NCBI GenBank assembly: GCA_965248995.1
Contig: CBDFKY010000004.1
Span: 62,001 to 126,000, forward strand
Source of the DNA: CBDFKY01 sp965248995
GTDB taxonomy: Bacteria > Pseudomonadota > Alphaproteobacteria > Rickettsiales > UBA998
Direction of reading: 5' to 3'
DNA: 64,000 bases
The notes under the pieces are model-generated. The model was given only the letters and a program-made list of their open reading frames with translations. It searched no databases and was not told the DNA's origin. The first letter of the stretch is position 1; each line of letters starts with the position of its first letter. Position numbers and translations under genes: made by a program. Shown one piece after another: positions 60,294 to 64,000 of the stretch.

Positions 60294-60322
60294 TTGACAA
60301 AGCGGGCAGGGGCTCCGTACCT
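60294..60322 (+). promoter_or_regulatory. candidate promoter of the MFS gene
   Basis: A perfect TTGACA (60294-60299), a 17-base spacer and a weak GTACCT (60317-60322) lie 41 bases before the MFS start. Only the -35 is convincing. Confidence 0.3.
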
Positions 60323-60362
60323 TCAGGCATATCATTGATACGAAACGTTCAGGAAACAGCAG

Positions 60363-61610
60363 ATGGTGACGACAGGCAGGTTCGAGGTGTTGAAGCAGCG
60401 TGATTTCCGCGTGATGCTCGCTACCCGCCTGCTGGTGATGATGGGATGGACGATGCAGGACGTCATTATCGGCTGGCAGGTCTACGGCCTGACCCACAGC
60501 GCTTTCGTCCTCGGCCTGACCGGGCTGGCTGAGGCGGTTCCGGCGCTGGTATGCGCTCTGTTCGCCGGACATATCGTCGATATCAGCCGGCCGTACCGCG
60601 TGCTGCTCATCTGTTTGTCCGTGATGACGGCCAACGCATTCGTCCTGCTGCTGACCGGCGGCGGCTTTGCGCATCCACCCGGCGGAGTGGTAGCGTGGCT
60701 GTTTTTCGGAATTTTCATTTCAGGGCTGGCCCGTGCTTTCGTCATGCCCGCCTCTTTCGCCCTGCTGCCGCAGATCGTGGCGCGGGTCCATATGCCCGCC
60801 GCCTCGGCGTTTCTGACCACGGGCTTCCAGCTCGCCACCGTGATCGCCCCCGCCGCCGTGGGACTGGTGTATGCGTCCGGCGGAGCGCATACCGCGTGGT
60901 TCCTGCCGCTGCTGTTCATGGGCGCGGCATGGATGCTGCTGCTTTTCGGCGTCAGCCCGGTTCCCCGTGCATGGAGAAACGCACATACCCGCGAAGCGGT
61001 TTTCGCCAGTATGCGCAACGGCTGGCGTTTCATCTGGTCGAACAAGACGCTGCTCAGCGTCATGGCGCTCGATATGTTCGCCGTGCTGTTCGGGGGCGCG
61101 GTGGCGATGCTGCCCGCGGTCGCCGCGCAGATACTGCATGTCGGCGCGACGGAACTGGGCATATTGCGCGCGGCTCCGGCAGCGGGGGCGCTGATAAGCG
61201 CGCTGACGCTCGCCCTGTATCCGCTTCAGCGGATCAAGGCCCGCTGGCTGCTGGTGGCAGTGGCGGGATTCGGGCTGTGCACCATCGGGTTCGGCTTCAG
61301 TACGTATTTCTGGCTTTCCGTATTCCTGCTGGCATTAAGCGGCGTGTTCGACAGCATCAGTATGGTGATCCGCTCGACGCTGATGCAGTGGCTGACCCCT
61401 GACGACATGCGCGGACGGGTGTCTTCCGTCAACAGCATGTTCATCATTTCCTCCAATGAGATCGGCGCATTTGAATCCGGCGTTACGGCGGACTGGCTGG
61501 GCCTTGCCCTTTCCATCGTGTTTGGCGGAGTGGGCACACTGGTCGTTGTCGTGCTGACGACAGTACTCGTGCCGCGTTTACGGGGACTCGAGGTGAAGGC
61601 GGAGAATTAA
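60363..61610 (+). CDS. MFS transporter (EntS/DHA3-like)
   Basis: Encodes 415 residues with about 12 membrane helices. An AGGAAACAG Shine-Dalgarno precedes ATG 60363. Landmarks are LKQRDFRVMLATRLLVMMGW, DVIIGWQVYGLTHSAFVLGL, the loop DISRPYRVLL, GISGLARAFVMPASFALLPQ-like helix 4/5 and SVNSMFIISSNEIGAFESG in the C-terminal half. These fit the DHA3/EntS exporter group (drug or siderophore export). The substrate is unknown. It is followed after six bases by the COG2509 flavoprotein. Confidence 0.88.
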   Translation: MVTTGRFEVLKQRDFRVMLATRLLVMMGWTMQDVIIGWQVYGLTHSAFVLGLTGLAEAVPALVCALFAGHIVDISRPYRVLLICLSVMTANAFVLLLTGGGFAHPPGGVVAWLFFGIFISGLARAFVMPASFALLPQIVARVHMPAASAFLTTGFQLATVIAPAAVGLVYASGGAHTAWFLPLLFMGAAWMLLLFGVSPVPRAWRNAHTREAVFASMRNGWRFIWSNKTLLSVMALDMFAVLFGGAVAMLPAVAAQILHVGATELGILRAAPAAGALISALTLALYPLQRIKARWLLVAVAGFGLCTIGFGFSTYFWLSVFLLALSGVFDSISMVIRSTLMQWLTPDDMRGRVSSVNSMFIISSNEIGAFESGVTADWLGLALSIVFGGVGTLVVVVLTTVLVPRLRGLEVKAEN

Positions 61611-61616
61611 ACACGT

Positions 61617-63254
61617 ATGCTGCGCCTTACCGACATCAAACTGCCGCTCGACCATCCGCCGGAGGCCGTTGCCGAAGCAGCGATAAAACGCCTCAAGGTG
61701 CCGGTCGGCGACTTGATTTCCTGCCGCGTTGCCCGCCGTGCCCATGACGCACGTAAAAGATCCGGCATCATTCTTATCTATTCGCTGGATGTGGAAGTCA
61801 AAAATGAAGCGGTTCTTCTGAAACGTTTGACCGACGATGCGAACGTCAAACCCGCGCCGGATACGGAATACACGCCTGTTGCCCGCGCGCCGGCTCGCTC
61901 TTTTTCAAGACCCTTGGTCATCGGGGCGGGCCCATGCGGACTGTTCGCCGCGCTCATCCTGGCGCAGTCGGGATTCCGGCCGATCATCCTGGAACGGGGC
62001 AAGGCGGTTAGAGAGCGGACCAAGGATACGTGGCGGTTCTGGCGGCAATCGGTGTTCGACCCGGAATCCAACGTCCAGTACGGGGAAGGCGGCGCGGGTA
62101 CGTTTTCTGATGGCAAACTCTACAGCCAGATCAAGGATCCGCGCTATCTCGGCCGCAAAGTGCTCACCGAATTCGTGGCAGCGGGGGCACCGCCGGATAT
62201 CCTGACGGAGGCGCATCCGCACATCGGCACGTTCCGTCTCGTCAAGATGGTGGAAAACATGCGCCGGACGATCGAATCGCTCGGCGGAGAGTACCGGTTC
62301 GAGAGCCGCGTCATCCAGCTCGACATCGACGGGAGTGATAACCGTCGCCGGGTCCGCGGGGTGGTCCTGCAGAACGGTGAGCGGCTCGCGACGGACCACG
62401 TTGTGCTGGCGGTCGGTCATAGTGCCCGTGATGCGTTTTACATGCTGGATGCGTGCGGAGTGTTCATAGAGGCGAAACCCTTTTCGATAGGGTTCCGTAT
62501 CGAGCATCCGCAATCGCTAATCGATGCCGCGCGTTTCGGATCTTCGGCGGGACACCCGGCATTGGGAGCCGCGGACTACAAATTGAGTTATCAGGCCGCC
62601 AACGGGCGCGGCGTCTACAGTTTCTGCATGTGTCCCGGCGGGACGGTGGTCGCCGCCACTTCCGAGGAAGGACGTGTGGTGACGAACGGCATGAGCCAGT
62701 ATTCCCGGGCCGAGCGCAACGCCAACGCGGGGATCGTCGTCGGCATCACCCCGGAGGATTATCCGGGCGGCCCTCTGGCGGGCATCGATTTTCAGCGCCG
62801 TTGGGAATCGGCGGCGTTCGTCGCCGGGGGCGGTACGTATGCCGCGCCCGCCCAGCGTGTCGGGGATTTTATCGCGGGCGTGCCCTCGACGTCGCTGGGT
62901 GATGTCGTCCCTTCCTACAAACCCGGCATTACTCCGACCGACCTCGCTTCCTGCCTGCCGGATTACGCGACCCAAGCCATCCGCGAAGCATTGCCGGTGT
63001 TCGCGCGGCAGATCCAGGGCTTCGACCGGCACGATGCGGTGCTGACAGGAGTGGAAACGCGGACGTCTTCACCGATTCGCATCACGCGTGACGGCACATT
63101 CCAGAGCATCAATACCGAAGGATTGTTTCCTGCCGGTGAAGGGGCGGGATATGCGGGCGGCATCCTGTCGGCCGGGGTCGACGGCATCAGGATCGCCGAA
63201 GCGGTGGCACAAAGTATTCTCGGCGGTAACGATTCAGTGGAAAGAGGGAAATGA
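61617..63254 (+). CDS. FAD-dependent oxidoreductase of the COG2509 type
   Basis: Encodes 545 residues. A small N-terminal domain (LRLTDIKLPLDHPPEAVAEA, SCRVARRAHDARKRSGIILI) precedes a flavin domain: VIGAGPCGLFAALILAQSGF, PIILERGKAVRERTKDT, QYGEGGAGTFSDGKLYSQIK and the C-terminal EGLFPAGEGAGYAGGILSAG with GIRIAEAVAQ. This matches the uncharacterised 'NAD/FAD-utilising dehydrogenase' family of about 540 residues. The reaction is unknown. It lies in a run with the MFS gene and overlaps DUF4345 (ATGA). Confidence 0.9.
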   Translation: MLRLTDIKLPLDHPPEAVAEAAIKRLKVPVGDLISCRVARRAHDARKRSGIILIYSLDVEVKNEAVLLKRLTDDANVKPAPDTEYTPVARAPARSFSRPLVIGAGPCGLFAALILAQSGFRPIILERGKAVRERTKDTWRFWRQSVFDPESNVQYGEGGAGTFSDGKLYSQIKDPRYLGRKVLTEFVAAGAPPDILTEAHPHIGTFRLVKMVENMRRTIESLGGEYRFESRVIQLDIDGSDNRRRVRGVVLQNGERLATDHVVLAVGHSARDAFYMLDACGVFIEAKPFSIGFRIEHPQSLIDAARFGSSAGHPALGAADYKLSYQAANGRGVYSFCMCPGGTVVAATSEEGRVVTNGMSQYSRAERNANAGIVVGITPEDYPGGPLAGIDFQRRWESAAFVAGGGTYAAPAQRVGDFIAGVPSTSLGDVVPSYKPGITPTDLASCLPDYATQAIREALPVFARQIQGFDRHDAVLTGVETRTSSPIRITRDGTFQSINTEGLFPAGEGAGYAGGILSAGVDGIRIAEAVAQSILGGNDSVERGK

Positions 63255-63667
63255 ACATGAATGATAAACACAGGCTGGAGCGGCGTATTTTGCAATGCAT
63301 AGTGCTGGTCGCCGGTTGCGTACCGGTATTTGCGGGCGGAAGCGGCATGCTGTTCGGGGTGGCGATGTTAGGAGGGCACGCCGATCTGTCGCTGGACAGT
63401 CATTTTCGTTATCTGTCAGGATTACTGTTCGGGATCGGAATAGGTTTCTGGAGCGCGATTCCCGCGCTTGAAACCAAGACGGAACGGGTGAGGCTGCTCG
63501 GCGCCATCGTTTTTATAGGCGGACTCGCGCGTCTGGGTGCGGCGATTACGGTCGGGCTCCCTTCCGGGCCGATGATACTGGCCATAGGCATGGAGCTGGT
63601 CGTAACCCCTCTGCTCTGCCTCTGGCAGGGGCGTATGGCGGCGAAGAGGGGCCAGCAGACTTTATAA
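63251..63667 (+). CDS. DUF4345 family membrane protein
   Basis: Encodes 138 residues from ATG 63251, overlapping the previous stop; a second ATG six bases later is possible. Four membrane helices are visible (ILQCIVLVAGCVPVFAGGS, FRYLSGLLFGIGIGFWSAI, LLGAIVFIGGLARLGAAI, ILAIGMELVVTPLLCLWQG). The HFRYLSGLLFGIG and GGLARLGA segments are DUF4345 landmarks. Function unknown. Confidence 0.85.
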   Translation: MNMNDKHRLERRILQCIVLVAGCVPVFAGGSGMLFGVAMLGGHADLSLDSHFRYLSGLLFGIGIGFWSAIPALETKTERVRLLGAIVFIGGLARLGAAITVGLPSGPMILAIGMELVVTPLLCLWQGRMAAKRGQQTL

Positions 63668-63800
63668 ATATTCACCTTTGATTATATCTTTATAATTTTG
63701 CCCTTCCTCGCATACATAAAAAATATGGAGTGTCACTTACAGTACATAAAGCCGAGGCATTGAACGCGCAGGCTTATTACACCACACTATTCAGGCCCTT

Positions 63801-64000
63801 ATGCTTTCTTCATCCCAGCCGGTAATTTTTCCTGTTTCTCCTGACGATACCGCGCTGTTCTTCGATATCGACGGAACGCTGGCACCCATTGCAAAGACGC
63901 CCGGAGCCGCGGCTATTCCGCAGCACACATTACTGGAGCTCATACGGCTCAAGCGCGCCGGCGCGGCGATCGCCCTGGTCAGCGGCCGTACGATCGAGGA
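63801..64000 (+). CDS. otsB: trehalose-phosphatase, 5' part (partial at right edge)
   Basis: The first 66 codons are visible. The HAD motif I is clear: LFFDIDGTLAPIAKTPGAAA, with the nucleophile Asp, followed by LLELIRLKRAGAAIALVSGR and TIE, the motif that continues in OtsB. The enzyme dephosphorylates trehalose-6-phosphate. otsA commonly follows; it would lie outside the window. The 133-base gap upstream is AT-rich and probably holds its promoter, but no clear element was identified. Confidence 0.88.
   Translation, partial: MLSSSQPVIFPVSPDDTALFFDIDGTLAPIAKTPGAAAIPQHTLLELIRLKRAGAAIALVSGRTIE

Noticed and set aside
60482..61162. Long antisense open frame opposite the MFS gene
   Set aside because: It mirrors a GC-rich coding sequence; the translated product is low-complexity (Ala/Ser/Pro) and the MFS frame has clear transmembrane family motifs.
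1..64000. CRISPR array, prophage or replication origin
   Set aside because: No regularly spaced repeats, phage structural genes, dnaA boxes cluster or partition genes were seen in the window.

Overview
The window looks like chromosomal DNA of an alphaproteobacterium. The evidence is an Asp-type (Mg-dependent) porphobilinogen synthase, an intracellular polyhydroxybutyrate (PHB) depolymerase next to phosphotransacylase and acetate kinase, a KaiB/KaiC remnant with a hybrid kinase, a hybrid kinase-CheR-CheB-hybrid kinase operon, a TamA/TamB pair, and many ATGA start/stop overlaps. Most genes look moderately GC-rich by eye. Several patches (about 2.95-4.79, 7.8-8.6, 9.47-9.73 and 25.2-25.4 kb) are clearly AT-richer. 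The order or genus cannot be fixed from the sequence alone.

Layout. 0-9.5 kb: the end of a YdeI-like gene, an acyl-CoA dehydrogenase, an orphan ABC-2 permease, an AT-rich two-gene module split by an IS630-family element, GAPDH, HemB, a Nudix protein, an orphan gene, a ceramidase-like membrane protein and tRNA-Gln(UUG). 9.7-14.3 kb: manganese catalase with an NRAMP Mn transporter, then glycogen debranching enzyme GlgX. 14.4-17.9 kb: a decayed HTH-kaiC-kaiB-hybrid kinase locus in which only kaiB is open. 18.5-22.7 kb: a light/DNA-repair accessory cluster (SDR, TIGR03643, DUF2237, split photolyase, DUF2256, DUF3429, renalase-like flavoprotein) with two broken members. 22.7-26.4 kb: an ABC-F ATPase, a 145-bp palindromic interspersed repeat and two orphan genes. 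26.4-35.5 kb: an Opu-type compatible-solute importer and a five-gene tripartite ABC efflux system. 35.4-38.8 kb: PHB mobilisation (phaZ-pta-ackA). 38.9-45.2 kb: the two-component operon with a frameshifted cheB. 45.4-54 kb: an RTX protein, RecQ, TamA and TamB. 54.1-60 kb: a broken DUF2269 gene, a DCC-DUF4166 fusion, a saccharopine-dehydrogenase-like protein, and a FAN1 nuclease translationally coupled to an iron-sulfur photolyase. 60.2-64 kb: an MFS transporter, a COG2509 flavoprotein, DUF4345 and the start of trehalose-phosphatase.

How the genes fit together. Much of the window concerns stress and survival: peroxide and Mn, osmoprotection, glycogen, trehalose and PHB reserves, light-dependent repair, and multi-sensor phosphorelays. 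Lesions (single-base frameshifts, nonsense codons, one 5' truncation) concentrate at 14.5-21.3 kb, with isolated ones in the IS transposase, cheB and DUF2269. Very long genes (1179 and 1132 codons) are intact, so random sequencing error is a less likely explanation than gene decay, although it cannot be excluded from one sequence.

The most novel material is: (1) the unrecognised two-gene module whose 182-codon first gene can be restored exactly by removing the IS and one TA; (2) the photolyase split into two overlapping genes with the C-terminal half first; (3) the FAN1-PhrB coupling; (4) the orphan glycine-rich protein lacking a normal start, next to the palindromic repeat.
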